This document shows positions 47,709-56,840 of a stretch of 64,000 bases of DNA, one piece after another. The stretch is from the NCBI RefSeq assembly GCF_000429925.1, contig NZ_KE386986.1, forward strand, positions 1 to 64,000, in the 5' to 3' direction. Position 1 is the first letter of the stretch. The number at the start of each line of letters is the position of its first letter. A program made the translations under genes and the position numbers. The DNA is from Desulfatirhabdium butyrativorans DSM 18734 (GTDB lineage Bacteria > Desulfobacterota > Desulfobacteria > Desulfobacterales > Desulfatirhabdiaceae). The notes beneath the pieces are model-generated. The model saw nothing but the letters and a program-made list of their open reading frames with translations. It ran no database searches and was not told the origin of the DNA.

Positions 47709-48809
47709 ATGTCCACAACCTTTCTGCCGTGCGGTGTGTATCATGAAAATTACGCGCAGGATCATGCGTGGTTTCAAACAAACCTGATCAAGGGCAAGAT
47801 GATCCTGCTCTTTGTGCTGCTGTACCTGGTCGTCCCCTGGGTGGCGGACGTCTACTGGATCAGTGTCATGAATCAGGTAGGCTACACGATCATGGGCGCG
47901 CTGGGGGTGCAACTGCTCATTGGCTATTGCGGGCAGCTTACCCTGGGACATGCGGCATTCATCGCCGTTGGCGCCTATACGAGTACGCTGCTGATTCTGG
48001 AATTTCCCTGGCCGCAATTCCTTCTCGATGTGGGGTTGGCCTATCCGATCAGTATTTTTGTGGCAGCCATCGTGGCCGGTATCTGGAGCGTTTTGTTCGG
48101 CCTTCCTTCGGCACGGGTCAAGGGGTTTTACCTGATCCTGACAACGATGGCCGCACAATTTATTACCGTCGATTTTCTGATTACCCAGTACATTAGCCAG
48201 ATCGGCGGAAGAGGGCAGGCGTTTTCCCTTCCTGCCGGAACGATCAAGATCGGTCCCTGGACAATTGACAGCGACGTCAAGGTTTATTACATGATTTTGA
48301 CCTTTGTGGTGATCTGTATCGCAGGCGTGGCCAATCTCGTACGCTCTCGTGTGGGCAGAGCCTGGATCGCCATCCGAGACAACGATATTTCCGCCGAGGT
48401 GATGGGTATCAATATCGTTCAGTACAAACTGATGGCGTTTTTTGTGGCGGGCTTCATTGGTGGTATCGCAGGCGCCTGCTGGATCAGCAACCTTGCCGCC
48501 ATCAGCCCGGAGCACTTTCCCTGGTTCTGGTCCTTGTGGCTGGTCGGGGTCATCCTGATCGGCGGTGTAGGCTCGATTCACGGAACGGTTTTTGGAGCGC
48601 TGTTCATGGTTGTCGTCATGGAACTGCTGCAGATGGCTGTGATGCCGCTATCCGATGCCTACCCGAAATTGCTGATGGATTTTCTCTTTATCAAGGAAGC
48701 CGCATTTGGTCTTTCGATCTGCCTGTTTCTGCTGTTCGAGCCCAATGGACTGGCCTATCGCTGGTGGCAGATCAAGAATTATTTCAACCTGTGGCCGTTT
48801 TCGTATTAG
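47709..48809 (+). CDS. livM: ABC transporter permease LivM
   Basis: A 366-residue permease, the partner of LivH. Conserved segments include GALGVQLLIGYCGQLTLGHA near 64-83, SARVKGFYLILTTMAAQFI near 136-154, GRAWIAIRDNDISAEVMGI near 216-234 and a C-terminal LLFEPNGLAYRW. A 40-residue N-terminal stretch precedes the first helix. ATG 47709 follows CGGAGTG. About 155 bp separate it from livK. Confidence 0.93.
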   Translation: MSTTFLPCGVYHENYAQDHAWFQTNLIKGKMILLFVLLYLVVPWVADVYWISVMNQVGYTIMGALGVQLLIGYCGQLTLGHAAFIAVGAYTSTLLILEFPWPQFLLDVGLAYPISIFVAAIVAGIWSVLFGLPSARVKGFYLILTTMAAQFITVDFLITQYISQIGGRGQAFSLPAGTIKIGPWTIDSDVKVYYMILTFVVICIAGVANLVRSRVGRAWIAIRDNDISAEVMGINIVQYKLMAFFVAGFIGGIAGACWISNLAAISPEHFPWFWSLWLVGVILIGGVGSIHGTVFGALFMVVVMELLQMAVMPLSDAYPKLLMDFLFIKEAAFGLSICLFLLFEPNGLAYRWWQIKNYFNLWPFSY

Positions 48810-48964
48810 ATAAACGGCATTTCATGATGGTGATCCGGAGATTCATTCCCGGGTTCGAAAAGGAGGTGAGGCGTACGACAGGCCGATGCGATATGGATCG
48901 GAAATGGGTTGATGGATCGGGGGACGTAGAACGGGATGACAGAAACAACAAAGGAGGAAAGGGC

Positions 48965-50203
48965 ATGAAACCGAAACGTTCGTGGTGGGTTTGGTTGTCG
49001 ATTGTGATGATTTTGGGATGGGCCGCAGGCGCCGGAGCTGCCGATGAAATCAATATCGGTGCCTTGAACGACATGACGGGAGCTACATCCGATGTCGGCA
49101 AGGACTATGCCTTGGGTATTGCCGAGGCCATCAACTACATCAACGACACCGGGGGTATCAACGGCAAGAAAATCAAGTTGTTTCAGTTTGACTATGGATA
49201 TCGCATTCCCGAGGCATTGACGAAGTACAGCCTGTTCAAGCAAAAAAAATGCGTGGCGGTTCTTGGCTGGGGAACCGGGGATACGGAAGCGCTTGCGCCC
49301 ACCGTTGGCAAAGATAAAATGCCCTATATTTCGGCATCCTATTCGGGTCATCTGTGCGACCCCAAAAAGGCCCCTTACAACCTGTTCTTTTCAACGGACT
49401 ACTCCACGCAGGCGCGGGGTTTGATCACGGCCTGGTTTGACAAGAAATGGCCGAAAAAACCTGACTTTGGAAAGCGAAAACCGCGAATCGTCTTCGCTTA
49501 CATGTTTGCATCCCCTTTCAGCAGCGCTTCCATCAAGGCAGCCGAGGACCAGGCAACCATGCTTGGGTTCGAAGTCGGCCCGAAACAGGACGTATCCTTG
49601 TTCGCCATCGATACCAAGAGCCAGATCCTCGCCATGAAAGATTTCAAACCGGATGTCGTTCTGCATACAAACACCGTGATGTCGGTTGCGGCCACCATTC
49701 GTGATGCCTATGCGCTCGAGTTGGGAGCTGACAACATCATCGTGAATTGGGGATTTGACGAGGCGCTGCCGGTTCTTGCCGGTAAAGCCGCCGAAGGGGC
49801 CATGGGATGTGCGCCCTGGGCGTTCTTCGGGCAGGATGTGAAGCTGATGGACAAGGTCAAGGAATATGCCCAGAAATTCAATCCGGGTATTCCGCTGGAA
49901 AAGCGAACGATTCACACCATACAGGCATGGGCGAATGCCATGGGGCTTGCCGAAGCACTGAAGCGGGCTGACAAGGCCGGGGATCTCACGGGTGAAGGCA
50001 TTCTGAAAAAAGGCTTTGAGACCATGAGAAACTATGAAATCGGTCTGGGTCTGGCCCCGGTGTCGTTTACGCCGACGGACCACCGGCCGCAGAGCAAGGC
50101 CCGGATTTATGAATACAAGGATGGCAAGTTCGTCATGATGGACGAAGTCGATCTGAAAGCCAGATGGCCGGAAAAATGGGAAAAAGAGTGGCTGGGATGG
50201 TAA
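48965..50203 (+). CDS. livK: periplasmic substrate-binding protein LivK-type
   Basis: A 412-residue binding protein. It has a signal peptide (basic start, hydrophobic run about 8-22, cleavage after GAGA), then a type I periplasmic fold with INIGALNDMTGATSDVGKDY near 30-49 and LKRADKAGDLTGEGILKKGF near 330-349. ATG 48965 has AAAGGAGG upstream; a much longer frame from 48536 runs through livM. The bound ligand cannot be read from sequence, but the embedded acyl-CoA ligase points to a carboxylic acid. Confidence 0.92.
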   Translation: MKPKRSWWVWLSIVMILGWAAGAGAADEINIGALNDMTGATSDVGKDYALGIAEAINYINDTGGINGKKIKLFQFDYGYRIPEALTKYSLFKQKKCVAVLGWGTGDTEALAPTVGKDKMPYISASYSGHLCDPKKAPYNLFFSTDYSTQARGLITAWFDKKWPKKPDFGKRKPRIVFAYMFASPFSSASIKAAEDQATMLGFEVGPKQDVSLFAIDTKSQILAMKDFKPDVVLHTNTVMSVAATIRDAYALELGADNIIVNWGFDEALPVLAGKAAEGAMGCAPWAFFGQDVKLMDKVKEYAQKFNPGIPLEKRTIHTIQAWANAMGLAEALKRADKAGDLTGEGILKKGFETMRNYEIGLGLAPVSFTPTDHRPQSKARIYEYKDGKFVMMDEVDLKARWPEKWEKEWLGW

Positions 50204-50222
50204 ATCAAAGGAGGGCCCGAGC

Positions 50223-51035
50223 TTGTCAGCCGAGACGATTCTGAAAATCAACAATATCGAAGTCAAGTACCACGAAGTCATCCTGGTGATCAAAGGGGTT
50301 TCCATCGAAATTCCCAAGGGGGGTATCGTTGCGCTTCTGGGGGCCAACGGTGCTGGAAAGAGCACCACGCTGAAAGCCGTCTCGGGTCTTCTGAACCACG
50401 AAGACGGCGAGGTCACAGACGGCTCCATCGAATTCATGGGTGAGCGGATCGATAAGATGCGGGCCGAAAAAATCGCGAAGCTCGGTATCGTCCAGGTGAT
50501 CGAAGGGAGACGGGTCTTCGAGCATCTGACCGTCGAAGAAAACCTCAAGGTCGGCGCCCACCTGCGGAAAAAGGAAGGCCGCTCCGTCAAAGACGGGCTG
50601 GATATGGTCTATCATTATTTCCCGAGGCTCAAGGAAAAGCGCAACGAAACCGCCGGATTCATCAGTGGCGGCGAGCAGCAGATGACGGTCGTGGGCAGGG
50701 CCCTGATGACGAGCCCAAAGCTCATTTTGCTGGACGAGCCCTCCATGGGTCTTGCACCGATGCTGATCCACGAGATATTCAACATCATCACGCGGCTCAA
50801 CCGGGAAGAGGGGATATCGATCCTTCTGGTGGAACAGAACGCCAAGCTGGCCCTGAACGTGGCGCCCCATGCATACGTGATGGAAAACGGCAGGATCGTC
50901 ATGGACGATACGGCGGAAAAACTCAAGCAAAACCCGGATATCAAGGATTTCTATCTCGGTTTGAAGGATGTCGGCACCCGGAAGAGCTTCCGGGATGTCA
51001 AACACTACAAGCGGCGAAAACGCTGGCTTGCCTGA
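50223..51035 (+). CDS. livF: branched-chain-type ABC transporter ATPase LivF
   Basis: A 270-residue second ATPase subunit. It shows Walker A GANGAGKSTTLKA near 40, the LivF-type GIVQVIEGRRVFEHLTVEEN, SGGEQQMTVVGRALM near 150 and Walker B ILLDEPSMGLAP near 169. The start is TTG 50223, preceded by AAAGGAGG. The tail beyond residue 245 (RKSFRDVKHYKRRKRW) is longer and more basic than usual. Confidence 0.93.
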   Translation: MSAETILKINNIEVKYHEVILVIKGVSIEIPKGGIVALLGANGAGKSTTLKAVSGLLNHEDGEVTDGSIEFMGERIDKMRAEKIAKLGIVQVIEGRRVFEHLTVEENLKVGAHLRKKEGRSVKDGLDMVYHYFPRLKEKRNETAGFISGGEQQMTVVGRALMTSPKLILLDEPSMGLAPMLIHEIFNIITRLNREEGISILLVEQNAKLALNVAPHAYVMENGRIVMDDTAEKLKQNPDIKDFYLGLKDVGTRKSFRDVKHYKRRKRWLA

Positions 51036-51057
51036 AAAGGAGAAGGGGGAGAGGACC

Positions 51058-51660
51058 ATGCGCATGCAATCATGGTTTGGAAAATGGACGATCGTTCTGG
51101 CTGTCGCTTTGCTGGTCGGCGGATGTGCGGCGATGACGCCACAGCCGACTGCGGATACGTTCAAGGCCCCGGAGGTGACACTCGATTCGATGGAGGTAGC
51201 CCATTACTGGGGCTGGTGGTTCTTTGCCAAGACGGTACAACCTACAAAGGGTACGGCCGGGGACTATGGGGCACCGCTCGATCTGGCATTTGTCTTCAAT
51301 GTACACAATCCAAACACCTTTCCGGTGATGCTCGAAAGCCTGAAATTCACGGTGGCATTCGAGGATTTCGATCTGAACTCCTTGAATTCGGCCGAAACCC
51401 AATGGATACCGCCGGGAAAGACGAATCAGGTGCGGGTTCATGGCATGTTCGACGGGCAGCAGTCCCGCCTGAACCTGATGCTGGTCGGGGGGCAGAAACT
51501 GAAGGAAAAGGGGGTGGATGCGTTTACCCAGCTCGAGAAGTGGTGGACGACGATTGGCGAAGGTAAATTTCCGGTCAATGTGAAGGAAGGTGCGGCCGTC
51601 TTCAAGGCCGATGGCCTGGTTCGTGTTTCGACATTCAAGGGGGCCTATCCGGCACCCTGA
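51058..51660 (+). CDS. LEA14-like lipoprotein (water-stress/hypersensitive-response fold)
   Basis: A 200-residue predicted lipoprotein. The N-terminal helix ends in the lipobox LLVGGC (Cys near residue 22). The body resembles the LEA type 2/WHy fold: DLAFVFNVHNPNTFPVMLES near 81-100, followed by a second beta stretch and NQVRVHGMF near 122-130. Such periplasmic proteins are linked to stress or lipid trafficking, but none is proven here. AAGGAG precedes the ATG, and the gene follows livF by 22 bp, so it is probably in the transporter transcript. Confidence 0.75.
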   Translation: MRMQSWFGKWTIVLAVALLVGGCAAMTPQPTADTFKAPEVTLDSMEVAHYWGWWFFAKTVQPTKGTAGDYGAPLDLAFVFNVHNPNTFPVMLESLKFTVAFEDFDLNSLNSAETQWIPPGKTNQVRVHGMFDGQQSRLNLMLVGGQKLKEKGVDAFTQLEKWWTTIGEGKFPVNVKEGAAVFKADGLVRVSTFKGAYPAP

Positions 51661-51747
51661 TAATCTGAAGAGATGTGAGCAGAAGTCTCGAAACACGTGG
51701 AAAAACCGGATACTGGCAAGGAGGAAAGAAAGGCATATAGGAAAACG

Positions 51748-51783
51748 GGTTTCATCCCGGATAGGCAATTCCGGGATGAAACC
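51748..51783. terminator. perfect 13-bp hairpin after the transporter operon
   Basis: GGTTTCATCCCGG and its complement enclose a 10-nt loop. It lies about 90 bp after the lipoprotein stop. The T-run of an intrinsic terminator is missing, so it may instead be a 3' RNA-stabilising structure or a repeat (compare GGGGTGAAATCCCGG at 5011-5025). Confidence 0.4.
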
Positions 51784-51855
51784 GACCTTTGGAAAATATG
51801 CGGCCTGTTCGAGGGAGTTGCGGTCCGAATAGCCGAGGTCGATCACAGGAATGCC

Positions 51856-52629
51856 ATGAAAATCGGCATGATGAACAATCCATCGGAATCGATTTGCGAT
51901 GAAGCGGAATTCTGTGGCCAATCGGGGTTCGACTTTCTGGATCTGACCATCGAAGGTCCGAAAGCCGCTGAAGTAGATATTCCCCGGCTGCGCTCAATTC
52001 TCGATGCATACGGCATGTTCGTTGTCGGGCATACCGATCCCTGTCTGCCGCATGCCTATCCGAATCCGGAAATCCGGAAGGCCTGTCTTCTGGAATTGAA
52101 GCGATGCGCCGCCATTTTTTCCGCACTGGGCGCATCGGTCATGAATATCCATCCCTGTTATTTCTGCCCGCCCGCCATGAGAGCCGATCTGGTCGCCTTC
52201 AATATCGAGTCCTTGAGATCGATCGTTGAAATGGCCAGTCCCTATGGTCTTGCCGTGGCCGTCGAAAACTACCAGGCCCCTTTTGACCGCGTGTCCACAT
52301 TTTCGGAAATCCTCGAAGCCGTGCCGGGTTTGCACTTGCATCTCGATTTCGGGCATGCCAATTTCGGTATGGATAACCATCGGGTTTTCTGCAGGGAACT
52401 GGGAGGGACCATCCGGCATGTTCATTTTTCAGACAATCGATCCCGGGCAGACGATCATATGCCTCTCGGGGTTGGAACCGTTGACTGGGAAGATGCGGTA
52501 GATTCACTGAAGGCGATCGGCTACGATGGCACCATCACCCTGGAAGTTTTCTGCAACAAGACCATGCGGTGCGCCTATCTGGATCTGAGCAGACGACTGA
52601 TCCAGGATCTTTGGCGGGCCGGGTCATGA
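51856..52629 (+). CDS. sugar phosphate isomerase/epimerase-like TIM-barrel protein
   Basis: A 257-residue xylose-isomerase-like TIM barrel (AP endonuclease 2 superfamily). Metal-site motifs of the fold are seen: MNIHPCYF near 97, VAVENYQAPFD near 136, LHLDFGHANFG near 166, HVHFSDNRS near 191 and TITLEVF near 231. The exact reaction is not known. ATG 51856 has AGGA upstream; an open extension to 51697 crosses the hairpin. The stop abuts that of the converging thiamine pyrophosphokinase gene. Confidence 0.82.
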   Translation: MKIGMMNNPSESICDEAEFCGQSGFDFLDLTIEGPKAAEVDIPRLRSILDAYGMFVVGHTDPCLPHAYPNPEIRKACLLELKRCAAIFSALGASVMNIHPCYFCPPAMRADLVAFNIESLRSIVEMASPYGLAVAVENYQAPFDRVSTFSEILEAVPGLHLHLDFGHANFGMDNHRVFCRELGGTIRHVHFSDNRSRADDHMPLGVGTVDWEDAVDSLKAIGYDGTITLEVFCNKTMRCAYLDLSRRLIQDLWRAGS

Positions 52630-53310
52630 TTGACTGTTTTCCTCGATACGGGTGTGAATAACCAGCAGATTGCCCCGTTTCAATTCGATTGCAACACTGT
52701 CCTGCAGAAAAACATTGCTGATGCCCCGGCTCGAGCCGAGGGCGAGGTCTTCGTGGTCAAGATCGTACAACAGGCCTTTGAGGCAGACATCCCTTGCGCT
52801 TTCGGCAAGTGCGATCAGGGATAGTCCATCCCCTGTCTTTCCGCGAATCGTCATGGCGGCAGGCCCGCGCAGCAGGCGGATCTTGGCGCCGTCTGCGACA
52901 AGGCATACATCGATTCCTGCCAGCACGGGATGCAGCAGCAGGCACACATTGCCGATGCTCATGTCCCAGCGCCCCCCGAGAGCCCCGAACACAAGAATCT
53001 CTGTTGACCCCTGCTTCACCACCGCATGTTCCAGCGCCAGCTCCAGATCCGTCTGATCCTTTTGAGAAGGAAACTGCAGAATTTCCGGCACCGCCCCCCG
53101 GGCTTCATTGAGAAGCGCCGGATCGAGGGAATCCATATCACCGATCAGGGTATCGGTTCGAATGTTCATGGCCGCGCAATAGCGGTACCCGCCGTCGACG
53201 GCAATGACCCGGTCTACGGGTTGAATGCATTCGAGGCATTCCAGCCGGAAAGCGGGGGTTCCATTGGCGACGATAACGGTTCGGCGGCGGGTTGGATGGG
53301 GCATGGTCAT
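52624..53310 (-). CDS. thiN: thiamine pyrophosphokinase
   Basis: A 228-residue enzyme that converts thiamine to thiamine pyrophosphate using ATP. Conserved motifs are AVDGGYRYCAA near 37-47, LIGDMDSLDP near 55-64, FPSQKDQTDLELALEHA near 79-95 and FGALGGRWDM near 106-115. The C-terminal beta domain is present. The start is uncertain between two Met (53310 and 53304); neither has a strong ribosome site. It converges with the isomerase gene, with the two stop codons directly side by side. Confidence 0.9.
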   Translation of the reverse strand: MTMPHPTRRRTVIVANGTPAFRLECLECIQPVDRVIAVDGGYRYCAAMNIRTDTLIGDMDSLDPALLNEARGAVPEILQFPSQKDQTDLELALEHAVVKQGSTEILVFGALGGRWDMSIGNVCLLLHPVLAGIDVCLVADGAKIRLLRGPAAMTIRGKTGDGLSLIALAESARDVCLKGLLYDLDHEDLALGSSRGISNVFLQDSVAIELKRGNLLVIHTRIEENSQS

Positions 53311-53328
53311 CTTGATGGCAACTTGGAA

Positions 53329-53652
53329 TTACAGAAAGTGCAGATACCGCACGCCGACATCGTATCGATCTGCGTCAACCTCGGCCTGTCTGCACCAGCG
53401 GACCTCCGCCACCGTCATGTAGGGCAGCTTGATATCTTCTTCAGTCCCGGTTTCTTTCAAGATCATCCCCGGTGTCTGAATGCGAAGAATGCCGCCAGGG
53501 GTGAACGGGCGCCTGGATTGAAAATACAGGCCATCCCTGCTGCAATTGGCGGTCATGCCGTTTGTTGCTGCCGTCTGGTTCACATATCCGCAACTGATGG
53601 GCACCTGTTTTGGGTACCTGCTGCTGGTTCTTTTTTCGGCTCGGGGTGACAT
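53329..53652 (-). CDS. PilZ domain protein, small
   Basis: A 107-residue single-domain PilZ-type protein. The basic start KRTSSRYPKQVPISCGYV is in the place of the RxxxR motif, and NCSRDGLYFQS near 36-46 fits D/NxSxxG. The C-terminal strand has AEVRWCRQ and YDVGVRYL. AAAGGAG lies 6 bp upstream of ATG 53652. It lies 18 bp upstream of thiN, so it may share its transcript. This is the third PilZ-like gene in the window, with those at 5261 and 16259. Confidence 0.75.
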   Translation of the reverse strand: MSPRAEKRTSSRYPKQVPISCGYVNQTAATNGMTANCSRDGLYFQSRRPFTPGGILRIQTPGMILKETGTEEDIKLPYMTVAEVRWCRQAEVDADRYDVGVRYLHFL

Positions 53653-53850
53653 GGCGGGCTCCTTTCTGTCCGTCTTTTCGCAAAACGACACAACAGATCG
53701 AAAAAGCCAAATTTGAAAAGCGGGCTGATGGGCTGCGCTGGTAATTGCGGTGTCCAACAGGAAGATGGAACAGGCGCTACTTTGAAAAATAGGAGAAGAT
53801 ATACCCGAAAACGTACTTTTCTAAAGTAATACATCACGGCCGAATGTCAA

Positions 53851-53880
53851 CCGGTGATCAGAGACTGGTGACAAGAGACA
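53851..53880. repeat. possible decayed heptamer tract
   Basis: Two 14-bp blocks (GTGATCAGAGACTG and GTGACAAGAGACAT) suggest an eroded 7-bp periodic tract in the 249-bp gap between two minus-strand genes. No other feature is seen in the gap. Confidence 0.35.
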
Positions 53881-53901
53881 TTTTGGTAGGTTTCCAATAC
53901 G

Positions 53902-54597
53902 TCAAATCTGATCGGCGGCCCATTGGATTGCGGCTTTCAGCAGGACTTCTTCGGAAACGGATTCTTCGGGAAGCGCGAGTTCCTCGATGAGCGCCTGCCT
54001 GCTTCGAAATGTATCGAGATCATAGATGGCCGTAAAGATCAGATCCCGCATCGCGGGTGTCAGTGATTTGGGTTTGAGGCGGTTGACCGCTTCGATCAAG
54101 CTCAATACCCGGTCATTCATTTCTTCGTATGTGTTCAACCCCTGCTGTTCGATCCATTCCGCAAGAGGCATTCCTTTTCCACCATCCATCCATCCCTTGC
54201 AATGCGGCTCCCGGATGAGGGCGTATTGAACTGTAATGCGGCCTGTCTGCCGCGATTTGGCGGCCATGCGGATCAGGGGATATGTCCGGCATGAGGCTGG
54301 TCTGTCCTCATAAACGGTGCAGCCGTTTTCTGAAAGAAAGGGGCATGCGAATTGCTTTTCCGCTACCGGTTTCAAACTGACCATGGGCAGGCCCGTTTCG
54401 GGGCCTGTGAACCGGATGGTGTACCGGGCCAGAAATTCGCCTGACGGCAGGTTCAGGGCGTTTTTCAGCCGCAACACGTCGTAGGGGGTGAGCACCTGGT
54501 CGAGGTCGTGGCAGCATTCGGTAAAGCAACTGACCGAAGGTTCGCAGGAAAAAGGCATGATATCGGTTTTCCGGATAAAAATCATTTCGGTTTCCAT
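53902..54597 (-). CDS. YkgJ-family cysteine cluster protein
   Basis: A 231-residue protein of the zinc/iron-chelating YkgJ family (CxxxCxxxCC type). Cysteines lie in SCEPSVSCFTECCHD near 17-31 and FACPFLSENGCTVYEDRP near 83-100, followed by ASCRTYPL near 101-108. They probably bind a metal or an Fe-S cluster; the substrate is unknown. AAGGA lies about 10 bp upstream of the ATG. The divergent gene at 54844 encodes an acyl-CoA ligase, with 246 bp of unremarkable sequence in between. Confidence 0.85.
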   Translation of the reverse strand: METEMIFIRKTDIMPFSCEPSVSCFTECCHDLDQVLTPYDVLRLKNALNLPSGEFLARYTIRFTGPETGLPMVSLKPVAEKQFACPFLSENGCTVYEDRPASCRTYPLIRMAAKSRQTGRITVQYALIREPHCKGWMDGGKGMPLAEWIEQQGLNTYEEMNDRVLSLIEAVNRLKPKSLTPAMRDLIFTAIYDLDTFRSRQALIEELALPEESVSEEVLLKAAIQWAADQI

Positions 54598-54843
54598 TTG
54601 GATCGATCCTTTTTTGATGCGTCATTCAGGGTGGTGAGCGCCGTATGATGATCGAATATCTTTTGCGGAAATCCATATCAAAAATGGCTCCGATATGGCA
54701 AGGCTCTTTCTGGCCATCATGGATGGGGAAAATCATGGCTTGACATTCAAAATATTGAAGTCTATTCATTGCGGCCGTAGAAATGCGTCTTGGGGACGGT
54801 TTGATCAACTACAATTCAATCTTGGAAAAGGAGAAGATGGTTC

Positions 54844-56523
54844 ATGGACTTGCCGAAGTATGAAGTTGGAAAAACCACGATCGGAGAATTGGTAGACAAC
54901 GTGGCGGATCAGTTTGGCCAGAAGCGGGCGCTCATATATCCAAAACTCGGCATCGACTACACCTATAGCCAGTTTCGGGATGCTTGCAACGAAATCGCCC
55001 GGGCATTCATGGCGCTCGGCATTCAGAAAGGGGAGCATATCGCCATCTGGGCGAACAATGTCCCGGAATGGGTGCTGACCCAATTTGCCACCGGCAAGAT
55101 GGGAGCGGTTCTCGTTACCGTCAATACCAATTACCGGAGCTTCGAGCTCGAATACCTGTTGAAACAGTCCGATTCAACCACACTGCTGATGATCGGCGGC
55201 GTTCGGGAACCGGATGAATACCTGAAGGTCATCAACGAGATTTGTCCGGAGCTGAAAGAATGCAAACCAGGGCAGCTCAAAAGCGCGCGGGTTCCTTTAT
55301 TGAAAAATGTCATCTTTCTCGGAAAGGGACATCATCCAGGGATGTTCACCTGGAACGATATCATGGCCATGGCCCGGCAGGTCAGCGAGGCGGAGCTCGC
55401 CAAACGTCAGTCATCTCTCAATGCCGATGATGTCATCAACATGCAATACACATCCGGCACGACGGGTTTTCCAAAAGGGGTCCAGCTTACCCATACCAAT
55501 CTGATCGGCAACGCGAAAAGCATTGCGGAATGCCAGAAGCTCTCCGCCAGGGACTGCATGTGCATCCCGGTGCCGTTTTTTCATTGCTTCGGCTGCGTGC
55601 TGGGAACCCTCACCTGTGTGGTTTCGGCAACAACGATGGCGCCGGTTGTGGCGTTCAATCCCGTCGATGTTCTCGAAACCGTCGAGGCATGCAAATGCAC
55701 GGCTCTGCATGGCGTGCCTACCATGTTCATTGCCGAACTCGAGGAAATGAAGAATCGAAAATACGACACCTCACACCTGCGGACCGGAATCATGGCCGGC
55801 TCCCCTTGTCCGATCGAAGTGATGAAGCAGGTGATCGATGTGATGGGCGCAACGGAAATGTGCATCACCTACGGCCAGACGGAGGCATCTCCCGGTATTA
55901 CCATGACGCGAACCACCGACCCGCTGGAACGGAAGGTGGCCACCGTCGGCAAGGCCCTTCCCGATGTCGAGGTCAAGATCGTCGATACGGGCACGGGGGA
56001 AACGGTTCCGCCCGGGGTTCAGGGGGAACTCTGTACCCGGGGGTACCACGTCATGAAAGGGTATTACAAGAATCCGGAAGGCACGGCCAGGGCCATCGAC
56101 AAGGATGGCTGGCTGCATACCGGGGATTTGGCCATCATGGATGAAGAGGGCTATTGCAAGATTACCGGGAGGATCAAGGATATGATCATCCGGGGCGGAG
56201 AGAACATCTATCCCCGTGAAATCGAGGAATTTCTCTATACCCACCCGTTCATCAAGGATGTCCAGGTGGTCGGCGTGCCCAGCAGGAAATACGGGGAGGA
56301 AGTCGCGGCCTATATTCAAGTGAAAAACGGCAATTCCCTGAGCGCCGAAGAGCTCAAGGCATTCTGCAAGGACAAGATTTCCTTTCACAAAATCCCGGCC
56401 TTCTTTTTCTTTGTGAACGAATATCCGACAACGGCCAGCGGAAAGATTCAGAAATACAAACTCCGGGAAAAGGCCATTCAGGAACTGCACCGGGAAGAAG
56501 ACGCCAAAACCGCCACGGCATGA
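54844..56523 (+). CDS. medium-chain type acyl-CoA synthetase
   Basis: A 559-residue AMP-forming acyl-CoA ligase. It has the P-loop-like MQYTSGTTGFPKGVQLTHTN near 199-218, TYGQTEASPG near 340, HTGDLAIMDEEGYCKITGRI near 422-441, the GGENIYPREIEEF hinge near 448 and the catalytic Lys in TTASGKIQKYKLRE near 533. Length and motifs fit FadK-like or related short/medium-chain ligases. GGAGAAG precedes the ATG. A strong terminator follows, so it is monocistronic. Confidence 0.92.
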   Translation: MDLPKYEVGKTTIGELVDNVADQFGQKRALIYPKLGIDYTYSQFRDACNEIARAFMALGIQKGEHIAIWANNVPEWVLTQFATGKMGAVLVTVNTNYRSFELEYLLKQSDSTTLLMIGGVREPDEYLKVINEICPELKECKPGQLKSARVPLLKNVIFLGKGHHPGMFTWNDIMAMARQVSEAELAKRQSSLNADDVINMQYTSGTTGFPKGVQLTHTNLIGNAKSIAECQKLSARDCMCIPVPFFHCFGCVLGTLTCVVSATTMAPVVAFNPVDVLETVEACKCTALHGVPTMFIAELEEMKNRKYDTSHLRTGIMAGSPCPIEVMKQVIDVMGATEMCITYGQTEASPGITMTRTTDPLERKVATVGKALPDVEVKIVDTGTGETVPPGVQGELCTRGYHVMKGYYKNPEGTARAIDKDGWLHTGDLAIMDEEGYCKITGRIKDMIIRGGENIYPREIEEFLYTHPFIKDVQVVGVPSRKYGEEVAAYIQVKNGNSLSAEELKAFCKDKISFHKIPAFFFFVNEYPTTASGKIQKYKLREKAIQELHREEDAKTATA

Positions 56524-56542
56524 GCGGGTTGCCCCATGTGTG

Positions 56543-56579
56543 AACGGGCCTGAAGGCGTTCAGGCCCGTTGCTTTTTTT
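56543..56579 (+). terminator. intrinsic terminator after acyl-CoA synthetase
   Basis: AACGGGCCTGAA and TTCAGGCCCGTT form a perfect 12-bp stem with a GGCG loop, followed by GC and seven T. It lies 19 bp after the stop codon. Confidence 0.92.
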
Positions 56580-56840
56580 GAAGTCAGAAGAACTGAGTTA
56601 TTAACCCATTGAATTGCCATCCCTTACGAATCATTTTTTCAGCCCCTTCCTATCGCCGTGCACCTTTCCCCATCGATTCTCCGCATAGAATTCTATTGAT
56701 TTGTTGGTCAATCTGTGATGAAGAATACCTCTTCGAAGAATGCTGCGCTTGAAGAGCGGCGCTATGCATGGTGTTTTCCAGACCAGCCGGCCGCCTGTTG
56801 GATGGCGGCTTTTTTATCTATCATAGCGAAGGAGGACGGA
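56580..56840. promoter_or_regulatory. leader region of nfnAB with attenuator-like hairpin
   Basis: The nfnA promoter must lie here, as the preceding gene has a terminator. CTCTTC/GAAGAG can pair at about 56729-56756. A terminator-like hairpin at 56790-56815 ends 13 bp before the ribosome site. The frame of nfnA is open through the region from 56715, so an N-terminal extension is formally possible. Confidence 0.5.
56790..56815 (+). terminator. terminator-like hairpin upstream of nfnA
   Basis: GCCGCC and GGCGGC arms with an 8-nt loop are followed directly by six T. It lies only 25 bp upstream of the nfnA ATG and has no gene of its own upstream, which suggests attenuation or a small leader RNA. 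Confidence 0.55.
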
